DNA of 64,000 nucleotides from Ruegeria lacuscaerulensis (lineage in GTDB: Bacteria; Pseudomonadota; Alphaproteobacteria; Rhodobacterales; Rhodobacteraceae), in assembly GCF_013034685.1 (NCBI RefSeq), contig NZ_WQGO01000008.1:62001-126000 (forward strand). Direction: 5' to 3'. Below are positions 45,199 to 53,946 of the stretch, in pieces (within the stretch, counting starts at the first letter, position 1; the number at the start of each line of letters is the position of its first letter). Made by a program: the position numbers and the translations under genes. The notes beneath the pieces were generated by a model, which saw nothing but the letters and a program-made list of their open reading frames with translations, made no database searches and was not told the origin of the DNA.

Positions 45199-46164
45199 TT
45201 AGTTTAGGCCCAGCCATCCATCCACGGTGTCCCCATTCTCGGCAATCCATGCGGCGACTACTTCGGAAATGTCGCCACCCTGAACAACGACCTTGTAGGT
45301 GAGCTCCGACAGCGCATCCGAATCCATGTCGATATTTGCCAATAGCGACGCGGCTGCAGGGTTCCGTTCGTTCAACGAGTTCGAGTAGGCAACCTTGACG
45401 GTTTTAACAACGTCGCCACTGGTGATCTTCGATTTGGCATACCAATCCGCGTCATCACCGGGCTGAACAATCGTGTATTCATCAGGGTTGTGGGGCGGTT
45501 CTTCGATCATCGTCATATCGTAAAGCGCATGAACATAGTGCGGTTTATAGCAATAAAAGACGACACCCTCTTCGTTCGACACTGCATCCTTCAAGCGTGC
45601 GTAGAAGACGGTTTCGTCTTCAGTGCTCGGCTCAAGAAATGTCTCGACGCCGTAGTCGCGCACTTTGACCCGGTGCACGTTGGTCGACGCCCATCCCGAA
45701 GCACCGATCCAGATCTCACCCTTACCGTCACCATTGGCGTCATAGAGTTGCTGAGCGTCCGGGGTCGCCAGATCAAAGATGGATTTGATGTTGTGCTTTT
45801 CGGCCATGTAAGTCGGGGTGCAGAAGCCGGCTTTACCTTCGTATGAACCAGACGAAAGAGACACCGTGCCCTTTTCATCCACATACTCATCCGTGAAGGA
45901 CGACTGGTTTGGCAGCCAGACATCCGGGTGCACGTCAATGTCACCACGCCCGCCGTCCATCGCGGCGAAAATGACGGCATTCGCACCGGGGGCATAGCCC
46001 ACTTCGCCGCCCAGACGACCTTCGATGATCTGGCCAATTACGTTGGCCATGATCTTTGCTCCGGGCCAGCTCGGCTCACCAACCATTACCTTTTCTTGCG
46101 CAAATGCACTGGTTGCGCCGAGGCTTAGCACAATGGCTGTTGAAATTTTAGTTAACGTTTTCAT
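45199..46164 (-). CDS. proX: ProX-like glycine betaine binding protein
   Basis: A 321-residue OpuAC-type periplasmic protein. The signal peptide ends ATSAFA before QEKVMVGEPSWPGAKIMANV. The repeated DIDVHPDVWLPNQ and FYCYKPHYVH (aromatic residues that cage trimethylammonium groups) point to a betaine-type ligand; the exact one could be glycine betaine, choline, proline betaine or a related compound. It is second in a minus-strand operon behind the DUF1989-GcvT gene. Confidence 0.88.
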   Translation of the reverse strand: MKTLTKISTAIVLSLGATSAFAQEKVMVGEPSWPGAKIMANVIGQIIEGRLGGEVGYAPGANAVIFAAMDGGRGDIDVHPDVWLPNQSSFTDEYVDEKGTVSLSSGSYEGKAGFCTPTYMAEKHNIKSIFDLATPDAQQLYDANGDGKGEIWIGASGWASTNVHRVKVRDYGVETFLEPSTEDETVFYARLKDAVSNEEGVVFYCYKPHYVHALYDMTMIEEPPHNPDEYTIVQPGDDADWYAKSKITSGDVVKTVKVAYSNSLNERNPAAASLLANIDMDSDALSELTYKVVVQGGDISEVVAAWIAENGDTVDGWLGLN

Positions 46165-46188
46165 CCTGTTGGTTCTCCTTTTTTTGAT

Positions 46189-48516
46189 TTATGCTCTGGC
46201 GCGCGTGCGTTGCGGATCCACAAACGGGATATCCACAACCACCCCACCAAGACGTTTTAGGCGACCGTCCAATTGTCCAATTTCCAAGCGGGTGCCAGTC
46301 TCGGAAAATTCGATCGATAGCCGTACCATCGCAATGGCGCATTCAAACGTGGGCGAATACGTGGCAGAGGTTACCTCGCCGATTTGCCGTTCTCCGGCAA
46401 AGATCGGGGCGCCATGCGCGGGAACATCGCTGCCGCCTAGCGTCATGCCTTTTAAAACCCGACGTGGGTTTTCGGCATTTCGCGTCAATGCACCCTTGCC
46501 GACGAATTTGGGTTTGTTCAGATCAATCGCAAAGCCCAGCCCCGCTTCAAACGCATCGACGCCTGGGGTGAATTCAGCACCGGCCGCAGCTAGCCCCGCT
46601 TCGATCCGAATGGTCTCAAGCGCGGCCGACCCCATTGGCGTGATGTTAAACTCTTGCCCGGCTTCCATAAGAGCATCCCAGAGCAAAAGCGCATCGACCT
46701 GAGAACAGAACACCTCATATCCGAGTTCGCCGGTATACCCCGACCGTGACAGCATAAACGGCGCCCCGTCGCGGGAGTGCAGCCGGGCGATTGTGACACC
46801 AAACCACTTTAGTTGTTCCAGAGACGGGACATGCGGCTGCGTAAACACAATCTTGCGCAACAGGTCCCGCGAACGCGGCCCTTGCAGCGCCAGATTGGGA
46901 AGAGACCCTCGCATCGCATGAATGCGCACATGAAGGTTGTTTTCCAAGGCCAAAGCTTCAAGCACGCGGGCACTCTCTTCAGTGCCGCAACACCAGCGGA
47001 ACAGGTGATCGCTTAGCCGGAACAGCGTGCCGTCATCAATCACAGCCCCCGTCTGATCGCACATCAAAGTATACGATCCGCGCCAAACCGACAGCTTTGC
47101 AACGTTGCGTGTCGTGGCCAATTGCAAAAGCTTCTCAGCATCCGGCCCGATGATGTCAAATTTCCTTAGGCCGCTCATATCCTGAAGGGTCACGGCTTCG
47201 CGACACGCCCAATATTCTCCGATCGAACCGACTGAAGGAAAGCTGACAGGTGCCCAAAGATCCCGCGCAGGTGCGAAGTCCTGCGTCAAAGGCTCCAACC
47301 GCTTGAAGAATGCAGACTCCTGACTGAGCGACATTGGGGCATCTTCCTTTTCACGATAAGCAACAGCGCGGCGAATTGGGGTGTTCGTCGTGTAAATCCG
47401 GACGTGTACGTCTGTTGGATTCCAGCCGTTGATCGGGTCTATGTCGTCCGGACAGGCGGTTGACACACAGGTGAGCCGCTCCATCGCTCGCATCGCCACA
47501 TAATCACCAGGTCGCGAATAGCTCTCCGCAGTCCGGAGATCATGGGTGTGGGGATCAACCCAGGTATTCCAAAAGAAATTGATCGCAGGCCAGGCTGAAC
47601 GCCGCCGTACTCCGAATGGGTCCAACGCCGCCGAAATATTGTCCGAGCAGTTTACGTGGCCTGGAAAACCGCGCTCTTCGTACCCCCGTGCGGTGCAGGC
47701 CAGTCCAAAGGTATCATGACGCCCACAAGTGTCCTGAAGTACATTCAAAAGCGGGTTCATGTCCTGATCAAAAAATTTGTCCAATGATCCGGGTCCCGGA
47801 TAGCTGCGCCGAACCAGAGATCGCGTGGCCGTATTGTCAATCAACAGCTCTTCGCCCCTGTCCAGCCCGTCGGTGCGCAGAGCAAGAAAATCCGAACATT
47901 GCTGTCCTTCGACATCAATGATCTGAACAACTTCGCCGGGGGCCAATTCATAGGCCACGCCAGTACCCCGTGCGACGGTGAACTCGTCTCGCACATCTCC
48001 CAATTCAGGCGGCAAGATTGGCGTATTGCGTTTGGCGGGCTGAAAGGATGCCGTGACCCAGCTGTTGAGAGCGCCAGATACCAGTTGTTCGTTATTGCCC
48101 AAGCGCACCACCCAGACAGTGACGCGCGCTTTCACGCTGAAAACCACCTGATCTTCCGACGCCGGAACATTGGTGACGGGAATGTCACAAGATGCATTCC
48201 CACCCATTGTAGTCACCCAACCCAACAAAGCCCGACAATCAGCAGCATTCATGTCCAGCTTGCCTGTGGCATTTACCCCGAGGGCCGCGAGAGCATCTTT
48301 GCCTTTTGAGTCGAATGCACCGATCTGCAGATCGGACGTCAGCCAGCGGCCCGATAGTGAAAGCAGGTCCCCGGGCTGCATGTCAAACCGTTTAGCTTCT
48401 CGTGCCGCGAGCCGATGGGTTGTCCCGCTTTGCGCCTTCGGAAAGCCAAAGAAGGATCGCTCGGGAGAAGTCCACCCGATGTTGCTGAAGTCGTGAATGA
48501 CCGAATGGGACGTCAT
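46189..48516 (-). CDS. DUF1989-GcvT (aminomethyltransferase-like) fusion
   Basis: A 775-residue fusion. Residues about 170-370 are a DUF1989/urea carboxylase-associated domain (GEVVQIIDVEGQQCSDFLAL, PGHVNCSDNISAAL, NFFWNTWVD, PGDYVAMRAM). Residues about 405-770 are a glycine cleavage T-protein fold that binds tetrahydrofolate (AVTLQDMSGLRKFDIIGPDA, SRSGYTGELGYEVF, ALETIRIEAGL). Such folds transfer one-carbon groups in sarcosine, dimethylglycine or DMSP demethylation. First in an operon with a betaine importer, it probably demethylates or degrades the imported compound. The first 170 residues are of uncertain fold. Confidence 0.86.
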   Translation of the reverse strand: MTSHSVIHDFSNIGWTSPERSFFGFPKAQSGTTHRLAAREAKRFDMQPGDLLSLSGRWLTSDLQIGAFDSKGKDALAALGVNATGKLDMNAADCRALLGWVTTMGGNASCDIPVTNVPASEDQVVFSVKARVTVWVVRLGNNEQLVSGALNSWVTASFQPAKRNTPILPPELGDVRDEFTVARGTGVAYELAPGEVVQIIDVEGQQCSDFLALRTDGLDRGEELLIDNTATRSLVRRSYPGPGSLDKFFDQDMNPLLNVLQDTCGRHDTFGLACTARGYEERGFPGHVNCSDNISAALDPFGVRRRSAWPAINFFWNTWVDPHTHDLRTAESYSRPGDYVAMRAMERLTCVSTACPDDIDPINGWNPTDVHVRIYTTNTPIRRAVAYREKEDAPMSLSQESAFFKRLEPLTQDFAPARDLWAPVSFPSVGSIGEYWACREAVTLQDMSGLRKFDIIGPDAEKLLQLATTRNVAKLSVWRGSYTLMCDQTGAVIDDGTLFRLSDHLFRWCCGTEESARVLEALALENNLHVRIHAMRGSLPNLALQGPRSRDLLRKIVFTQPHVPSLEQLKWFGVTIARLHSRDGAPFMLSRSGYTGELGYEVFCSQVDALLLWDALMEAGQEFNITPMGSAALETIRIEAGLAAAGAEFTPGVDAFEAGLGFAIDLNKPKFVGKGALTRNAENPRRVLKGMTLGGSDVPAHGAPIFAGERQIGEVTSATYSPTFECAIAMVRLSIEFSETGTRLEIGQLDGRLKRLGGVVVDIPFVDPQRTRARA

Positions 48517-48538
48517 GGAAACCTGCAGCCGCAGCCAA

Positions 48539-48576
48539 ATGTAACTAGTTACATAAGTTGATGAAACTAGTTACAT
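48539..48576. promoter_or_regulatory. Paired LacI-type operators
   Basis: ATGTAACTAGTTACAT (48539-48554) is a perfect 16-base palindrome, and ATGAAACTAGTTACAT (48561-48576) is a near copy. Centres are 22 bases apart, about two helical turns. They lie 22 bases before the DUF1989-GcvT start and 50-90 bases before the divergent lacI-type gene, which likely encodes the repressor of both. Confidence 0.8.
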
Positions 48577-48629
48577 GTGTCAAGTTTATTTCTATAGCGC
48601 TTGCTGAACAGCCTCGATTAAGAAAGTAA

Positions 48630-49640
48630 ATGACTGAAAAAGAGACAAAGAAACGAGCCAACCTCAGGGACGTGGCCAGAGCCGCCGGTGTTTCCGTCGC
48701 CACGGTTTCGCGTGTATTAAACACACCTGAGGCTGTATCCAAGAACACGCGCGACCGCGTCCAGCAGGCAATCGAATCCCTTCACTTTGTCCCCAGCGCA
48801 GCTGCCAGGGCCATAAACTCGGGGCGAACTCGGGTGGTGGGTGCTTTGGTGCCGACACTGGACAATGCGATCTTCGCCAGATTCCTCTCTGCACTCGAAT
48901 ATGAACTCGGCGAGTTCGGGTTATCCTTGGTGGTTGCAACAACCGCAGGAGACCCGGGAATCGAAGCCGAGAAGGCGCAACGTCTGATCGACATTGGTGC
49001 AGAAGCGCTAATCGTTTCCGGAATTACCCATAGCCCTGATTTCGACAACCTGATTTCTCGCACGCGGCTGCCAACCATAGCCACATCTTACTACGACGAC
49101 GGATATTCACTGCCTACCATCGGCTATGACAATGCGCGCGCTTCCCGCATGGCACTGCAATACCTCATCGACGCGGGGCACCGCCAAATTGCCGTTATTC
49201 ACGGCCCAGCGGACAACAACGACAGAACGCGGGCGCGCCTTTCAGGCCTGCTTGTCGATATGCCGGGTTTGGAGACTTTCAAATTTGAAACTAAAATCAC
49301 TTTGGAAGGCGGCGCAACAGCCATCCAAAACGCCCTGAGCGCTGGAACTCACTTCACCGCCGTAATGTGCACGTCGGACGTTCTCGCGCAGGGCGTACTT
49401 TTTGAGCTACATCGGCAAGGCATGGTGGTTCCATCAAACGTCTCTTTGGTTAGCATCGATGACCTGCCCGTATCCGGTCAATCGGTACCAGGCATTACAA
49501 CGGTTCACTTGCCGGTGGTTGAAATGGGAAAGAAGACCGCAAACGCGGTCATCCGATGGATTGAGGACGGCATCCGCCCTGACTCACAGTTGATTGATGT
49601 TACTCTTAAATTGCGACAGTCGGTGGCTGAAATAACATGA
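48630..49640 (+). CDS. LacI-family transcriptional regulator
   Basis: A 336-residue repressor. The N-terminal helix-turn-helix and hinge read NLRDVARAAGVSVATVSRVL and PSAAARAINSGRTRVVGALV. The periplasmic-binding-like domain follows to residue 330. It is divergent from the DUF1989-GcvT/betaine-transport operon across two palindromic operators, so it probably senses that compound or its degradation product. GntR/PurR-type subgroup; ligand unknown. Confidence 0.92.
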   Translation: MTEKETKKRANLRDVARAAGVSVATVSRVLNTPEAVSKNTRDRVQQAIESLHFVPSAAARAINSGRTRVVGALVPTLDNAIFARFLSALEYELGEFGLSLVVATTAGDPGIEAEKAQRLIDIGAEALIVSGITHSPDFDNLISRTRLPTIATSYYDDGYSLPTIGYDNARASRMALQYLIDAGHRQIAVIHGPADNNDRTRARLSGLLVDMPGLETFKFETKITLEGGATAIQNALSAGTHFTAVMCTSDVLAQGVLFELHRQGMVVPSNVSLVSIDDLPVSGQSVPGITTVHLPVVEMGKKTANAVIRWIEDGIRPDSQLIDVTLKLRQSVAEIT

Positions 49641-49783
49641 CAGTTAGCAGGTAGCCCCCCTGAACTCGGATGACCGCTTGTTGCGCCAAGTCAGCCCTTT
49701 TCTTATGCAGTTCGAATGTCTGGTTTGTCCGCCAATCGGACGTTCGGTGGGCTACAACACGCGGCTAGACAGTGAGCGGCGAC
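49641..49783. other. Convergent spacer, no gene seen
   Basis: The 143 bases between the LacI stop and the SDR stop hold no gene. The string CCGCCAATCGGACGTTCGGT and nearby A/C-rich stretches look like decayed non-coding remnants; no terminator was found. Confidence 0.4.
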
Positions 49784-50716
49784 TCAGGAGCCCAATTTGC
49801 CTAACACTGCAGACCGATTGAATGTCAGCAATGCAGGCTGCGCCTGCGCTCGCGTTCGGCCCAACTTGGACGCTGCCTCCAAACCCATAATCTGCTTTGA
49901 TGAAGCCAGAACCGCCACCCTAAACAAGTCCGTTTTGGGCAAACTGCCTATTTGCCTTTGGACTTGTGGCAGACGTAAATCACGCACAAGGTGACCGCCA
50001 TCCACATCCAAGACCGAGCCCGTTAGAAACCCGTTTGTCATCGCCATGACAACGGCTTGTGCGATGTCCTCGGCCTCTCCAACCCGTCCTGCGGGCAGGC
50101 TGCTGCCAACCTGCGCATACATGGCTTCACGTGTCTCTTCCGGCGTTGCGGCATAGGCTTCGGTTGCAACCATGCCAGGGCTGATGCAATTCACCCGCGC
50201 CCGACCAGCCAACTCTAGCGCCAGCCCTTTGGCCAGCGCTTCGACCGCCGCGTTTACTGCGCCCAGGCCAGTAGCTCCGGCGGATGGGCGACGACTGAGC
50301 ACGCCGGAAAAGAACGTGATGGAGCCGCCTTTGACCAACACCGGCAACACTTCACGTGCAGTCATATAGGGGCCGATGAACTTGGCCTCGAACATAGCGC
50401 GCAGATCGTCGATGGGCAGGTCGGTGAACGCCCCACGCGCAGCACTTGAAGCAGAGATCACCAAGTGGTCAACCGATCCCAGCCCTCTGGCCCAGGAGGA
50501 CACTCCTGCTCCATCAGTCGTATCCACGGGCGCGATCCGTACCCCGCTCCCAATTTCGCCCGCGGCAGCCTGAAGCTTGGCAGTATTGCGACTGGCGATT
50601 GTAACTTTTGCCCCGAGGGCGGTAGCCATTTTTGCTGTTGCTTTCCCCATGCCGCTGCTGCCACCAACGATGACAATGTGTTTGCCACTCAGGGCGGTCT
50701 CGAAAACAGTGTTCAT
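49784..50716 (-). CDS. SDR-family protein lacking catalytic Tyr/Lys, with C-terminal extension
   Basis: A 310-residue short-chain dehydrogenase-like protein. The cofactor motif GGSSGMGKATA (residues 18-28) and the serine of ITFFSG are kept. Where YxxxK is expected the sequence reads LGAVN (151-155), so the catalytic Tyr and Lys are replaced by Leu and Asn. The usual end (DVDGGHLV, 237-244) is followed by 66 further residues with no SDR match. RGG-like AGAGG precedes the ATG. A variant SDR subgroup with AAVN in this place exists, so it may be functional with altered chemistry. Confidence 0.8.
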   Translation of the reverse strand: MNTVFETALSGKHIVIVGGSSGMGKATAKMATALGAKVTIASRNTAKLQAAAGEIGSGVRIAPVDTTDGAGVSSWARGLGSVDHLVISASSAARGAFTDLPIDDLRAMFEAKFIGPYMTAREVLPVLVKGGSITFFSGVLSRRPSAGATGLGAVNAAVEALAKGLALELAGRARVNCISPGMVATEAYAATPEETREAMYAQVGSSLPAGRVGEAEDIAQAVVMAMTNGFLTGSVLDVDGGHLVRDLRLPQVQRQIGSLPKTDLFRVAVLASSKQIMGLEAASKLGRTRAQAQPALLTFNRSAVLGKLGS

Positions 50717-50744
50717 TGCTGTGATTCCTCTTTTACTGGATGGG

Positions 50745-51740
50745 TCAGTCGAAGCTCAGCACCAGCTTGCCGGTTGTTTCACCGGCTTCTAGGCGGCGGT
50801 GCGCCTCGGCAGCTTGAATAATGGGCAGGGAGGTGACTTTAGGGCGCAGAACGCCCCTCTCAAGCAGATCAAACACTGTGGCCATATCCGCGCCAAACTG
50901 ATCAGGTCGATTGATGAAATAGGTGTATATGTCGCTGACACGGACCGAGACGGACTTTTGGAAGTGCTTCGCCAAGTCTTCGGCAAAACTGCCTGTGGGC
51001 GGACCGGCAAGAAACCCGAATAGAACGGTTGTGCCCAGAGGTGCCAGTACATCGAGGTCTGATTTCAGGGTATCGCCCCAGATCGGGTTCAGCGTCAGAT
51101 CCACACCGCGCCCCTCGGTAAGGTCCATCACCCGCGCGGTGACATCCTCGGTGCGATAGTCGATGACGTGATCGGCGCCCTGATCTTTGGCATATACAAC
51201 CTTGGCAGTGCTGGTCGAGGCGATTACCGTCATGCCCAGATGCTTGGCAACATGCAGGGCCATGGTGCCGACACCCCCGGCTGCCGCGTGAACCAATACC
51301 GATTTGCCAGCCGCCGCGCCGCCCAGATTGACCAGCATCTGATAGGCTGTCATCCCGTTGACGGGGATTGCAGCGGCTGTTTCGAAGTCCACGGTATCGG
51401 CCAGCCGAGTGACGTAGGGCGCAGCGATTAGCGAATGGGTACCGTATCCACCGGCCCCGATCGGTCCCATCCAAGCCACACGGTCCCCAACAAAAAAGCC
51501 TTCGGCACCCTCACCCAGCGCCTCGACCACACCGGCACCTTCGACCCCTGGTACATGCGGCAGATCGGGCATCATCCCCTCGGGCATCTCACCGCGTCGG
51601 ATGATCGTGTCGATAAAGTTGACCGCCCCGGCTGAGTTGCGGATCAGGATTTCCCCGGCATCGGGGGTCGGGGTCGCCTTGTTGGTCTTAAATAAGACGT
51701 CCGGTTTGCCGGTTTGGGTGATTTCCATGGCGAAAGGCAT
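50745..51740 (-). CDS. Quinone oxidoreductase-like MDR protein
   Basis: A 331-residue zinc-independent medium-chain reductase (QOR type). It has GVEGAGVVEALGEG near residue 65, and the NADP-binding VLVHAAAGGVGTMALHVAKHLG near residue 145. No catalytic zinc cysteines are seen. It probably reduces a quinone or enone with NADPH. AAGGAG lies eight bases before the ATG. It sits between the SDR and a divergent LysR gene. Confidence 0.9.
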   Translation of the reverse strand: MPFAMEITQTGKPDVLFKTNKATPTPDAGEILIRNSAGAVNFIDTIIRRGEMPEGMMPDLPHVPGVEGAGVVEALGEGAEGFFVGDRVAWMGPIGAGGYGTHSLIAAPYVTRLADTVDFETAAAIPVNGMTAYQMLVNLGGAAAGKSVLVHAAAGGVGTMALHVAKHLGMTVIASTSTAKVVYAKDQGADHVIDYRTEDVTARVMDLTEGRGVDLTLNPIWGDTLKSDLDVLAPLGTTVLFGFLAGPPTGSFAEDLAKHFQKSVSVRVSDIYTYFINRPDQFGADMATVFDLLERGVLRPKVTSLPIIQAAEAHRRLEAGETTGKLVLSFD

Positions 51741-51831
51741 CAGCTATCTCCTTCTGTTGCGCAGAAGGTAGAGGTCACATCAAGCAATGATAATGATTGA
51801 TATCAGGAGTTATAATCTCAAAAATAGAATA

Positions 51832-52668
51832 ATGATCTACAACGACCTTGCCCTTTTTACTGTCGTCGCAAACCATCTGAGCTTTTCCAAGGCTGCAGAC
51901 GGTCTGGGCATACCGCTCAGCCGGGTCAGCCGCAGGATTGCAGAGTTAGAAGACCATCTGGGCACCAAACTGTTCGAGCGGACAACCCGGCAGGTTCGCC
52001 TGACGGAGGAGGGCCGGCGCCTTCTGGACCGATGCCAGGATCCGATCGAGGCGTTGCAGGGTGTTGCAGGCTTTACCGACGATACCAGACGCCAGAGTAT
52101 CCGCATCACGGCACCTCCGCTGGCAGCACGCACAACGATTGGCCCTCGGCTGTTGGATTTTGCGGAACAGAATCCGGATGTGGCGCTTGAGATGACCACC
52201 ACCAACATCATGCTGGACTTCTTTCGCGACAATATTGATGTGGCTTTTCGGGTAGGCCCACTCACCGACTCCAGCCTTGTCGCGAAACGGCTCTGGTCGG
52301 TTCCCTACTGCTTTTGTGCCGGACAAGGGTTTATTGGAGAGCGTGGGCTAAGAGGGTTGATTTCCAGACCGGACTTTCTTGCTTTGCCCGCGCTGACAGC
52401 TGGTCAACCCTGGGTGCTAGAGAGCGGGGAAACACTGCACCCGAAGCAAACCGCACACAACTTAACCGACCTTGATGTCATTGCGCAGGCCGCCCGTCGA
52501 AACCTGGGTGTCGCGATGCTGCCTTCGGATATGGTAAACAGCGATCTAAAACGGCTTGAGGTTATAGACACCGTCCCTCTGACGCGGGACATGTTCGCAG
52601 TCTATCCCAGCCGCCGTCTGTTGCCCGCACGGATCAGGAAGCTAATTGATTTCATGACACCCGGCTGA
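51832..52668 (+). CDS. LysR-family regulator
   Basis: A 278-residue LysR protein. The helix-turn-helix begins almost at the start (NDLALFTVVANHLSFSKAAD) with RVSRRIAELEDHLGTKLFERT. Effector domain follows, ending ARIRKLIDFMTPG. The start at 51832 is preferred because homologues begin close to this helix; no strong ribosome site is present, and an ATG at 51787 is an alternative. It is divergent from the quinone oxidoreductase gene and likely controls it. Confidence 0.85.
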   Translation: MIYNDLALFTVVANHLSFSKAADGLGIPLSRVSRRIAELEDHLGTKLFERTTRQVRLTEEGRRLLDRCQDPIEALQGVAGFTDDTRRQSIRITAPPLAARTTIGPRLLDFAEQNPDVALEMTTTNIMLDFFRDNIDVAFRVGPLTDSSLVAKRLWSVPYCFCAGQGFIGERGLRGLISRPDFLALPALTAGQPWVLESGETLHPKQTAHNLTDLDVIAQAARRNLGVAMLPSDMVNSDLKRLEVIDTVPLTRDMFAVYPSRRLLPARIRKLIDFMTPG

Positions 52669-52670
52669 AC

Positions 52671-53366
52671 CTACCAATCAATTGCAACACCATCGCGAAA
52701 GAACCCTCCGGTCGGGCCGCCTTTCGGCAAGGTCGCTGCCCAGACGACTCCTTTGGCCCCTTCGGAAATCGGACGTCCCCCGCCGCCCATATCCGTGGCA
52801 ACCCAACCGGGGCACACGGCGTTGACGAGAATGCCTTGAGGTTTCAACTCAGCGGCGGTCTTGAGGGTCAACGCGTTCAACGCCGCTTTGGACACGCCAT
52901 AGCCGGGTGTGCCGGCACTCATGCTGGTCAGCGACCCCGCGCCAGAGGACACATTGACGATCCGGGCTGCCGCACCTCGTTGCAACAGTGGCACCGCCGC
53001 GATCGTCGTCTCCCATGGGCCGAAAAGGTTCGTATCGAATGCTTGCCGGACCCTGTCCAGATCGGCGTGGTGAACCTGTTGGTCGGTGTCATAATCCACG
53101 CCCGCGTTGTTCACCAGAACATCAAGGCGACCATAGACCGATTCAATCGTCAAAAAGAAAGCGGCAGCAACAGAGTCCGGATTAGAGACATCCAGTTGCA
53201 ACGCTTCCGCCCCATATCCGATCTCATCCGCAGCAGCCTGCCCTTTTGCCAGATCGCGCGCACCCATCAGGACCTTCATCCCATGGTCTCGGGCCAATTG
53301 AAGGGAGACTTCTTTACCAATACCGCGATTGGCTCCGGTCACGAGTGCGATACGCTGACTGGTCAT
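52671..53366 (-). CDS. SDR-family oxidoreductase
   Basis: A 231-residue classical short-chain dehydrogenase. NADP motif TGANRGIGKEV at residues 10-20, NNAGVD, and the catalytic set Ser (VNVSSGAGS), Tyr and Lys (GYGVSKAAL). The start at 53366 follows AAGGAG. It resembles carbonyl-reductase-like SDRs. It converges on the LysR gene with two bases between stops and lies 10 bases downstream of the NTF2-like gene. Confidence 0.9.
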   Translation of the reverse strand: MTSQRIALVTGANRGIGKEVSLQLARDHGMKVLMGARDLAKGQAAADEIGYGAEALQLDVSNPDSVAAAFFLTIESVYGRLDVLVNNAGVDYDTDQQVHHADLDRVRQAFDTNLFGPWETTIAAVPLLQRGAAARIVNVSSGAGSLTSMSAGTPGYGVSKAALNALTLKTAAELKPQGILVNAVCPGWVATDMGGGGRPISEGAKGVVWAATLPKGGPTGGFFRDGVAIDW

Positions 53367-53376
53367 GGTTACTCCT

Positions 53377-53886
53377 TCAATTCGCCTCGGCCGCGCGCTG
53401 GCCGGCAAGTGCCACAAGCCCACGGTCACCGGATTCCCAGATTGCCGTCATGGTCATCGATGTGACAACCCAGCGGTTGTCCGACTTCTCAAGCTCATAG
53501 TCATAACGACCACCAAGAACCCACAAGCCGTCATCAAGACGATGGGTTGCTGTGAAATCCGCCTGTGCCGTCGCAGATGTATCGGACAGGGAGGTGACGG
53601 TGTGATTGGTCACCATATGGTGCGTCGCGTCGAAACCGGGCAGAAAGGCGGACCATCCAGCTATAAGCTCGTCGGCGGGTTGTGTTACTGGGTCTCCGCC
53701 CCAGAGGCTGGTATAATCCGTCGTGACGGTATCGGAAAACGCGCCGCGCACGCGGGCCCAGTCGTGGCGGTCAGCACCTGCCGCGATGTCGGTAATGGCA
53801 GTCGAGATATCCGCTTGTTGTTCAGCAAAAGCCGCGGATCCGATCATAGAGACGGCCGCAAGGGTCGATGTGAGTTTTCTACGCAT
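53377..53886 (-). CDS. Secreted NTF2/SnoaL-like protein
   Basis: A 169-residue protein with a signal peptide (TLAAVSMIGSAAFA). The mature part fits the SnoaL-like NTF2 fold: helix ADISTAITDIAAGADRHDW, FSDTVTTDYTSLWGG, and late strands QADFTATHRLDDGLWVLGGRYDYEL. Catalytic residues cannot be assigned. It lies between the alpha/beta hydrolase gene and the SDR gene on the same strand and may form an operon with them. Confidence 0.8.
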   Translation of the reverse strand: MRRKLTSTLAAVSMIGSAAFAEQQADISTAITDIAAGADRHDWARVRGAFSDTVTTDYTSLWGGDPVTQPADELIAGWSAFLPGFDATHHMVTNHTVTSLSDTSATAQADFTATHRLDDGLWVLGGRYDYELEKSDNRWVVTSMTMTAIWESGDRGLVALAGQRAAEAN

Positions 53887-53946
53887 GAGGATGCTCCGAA
53901 TAGATGAGGGTGGACGCCGAACGATTGCTCGGCGTCCGGACAGGGC

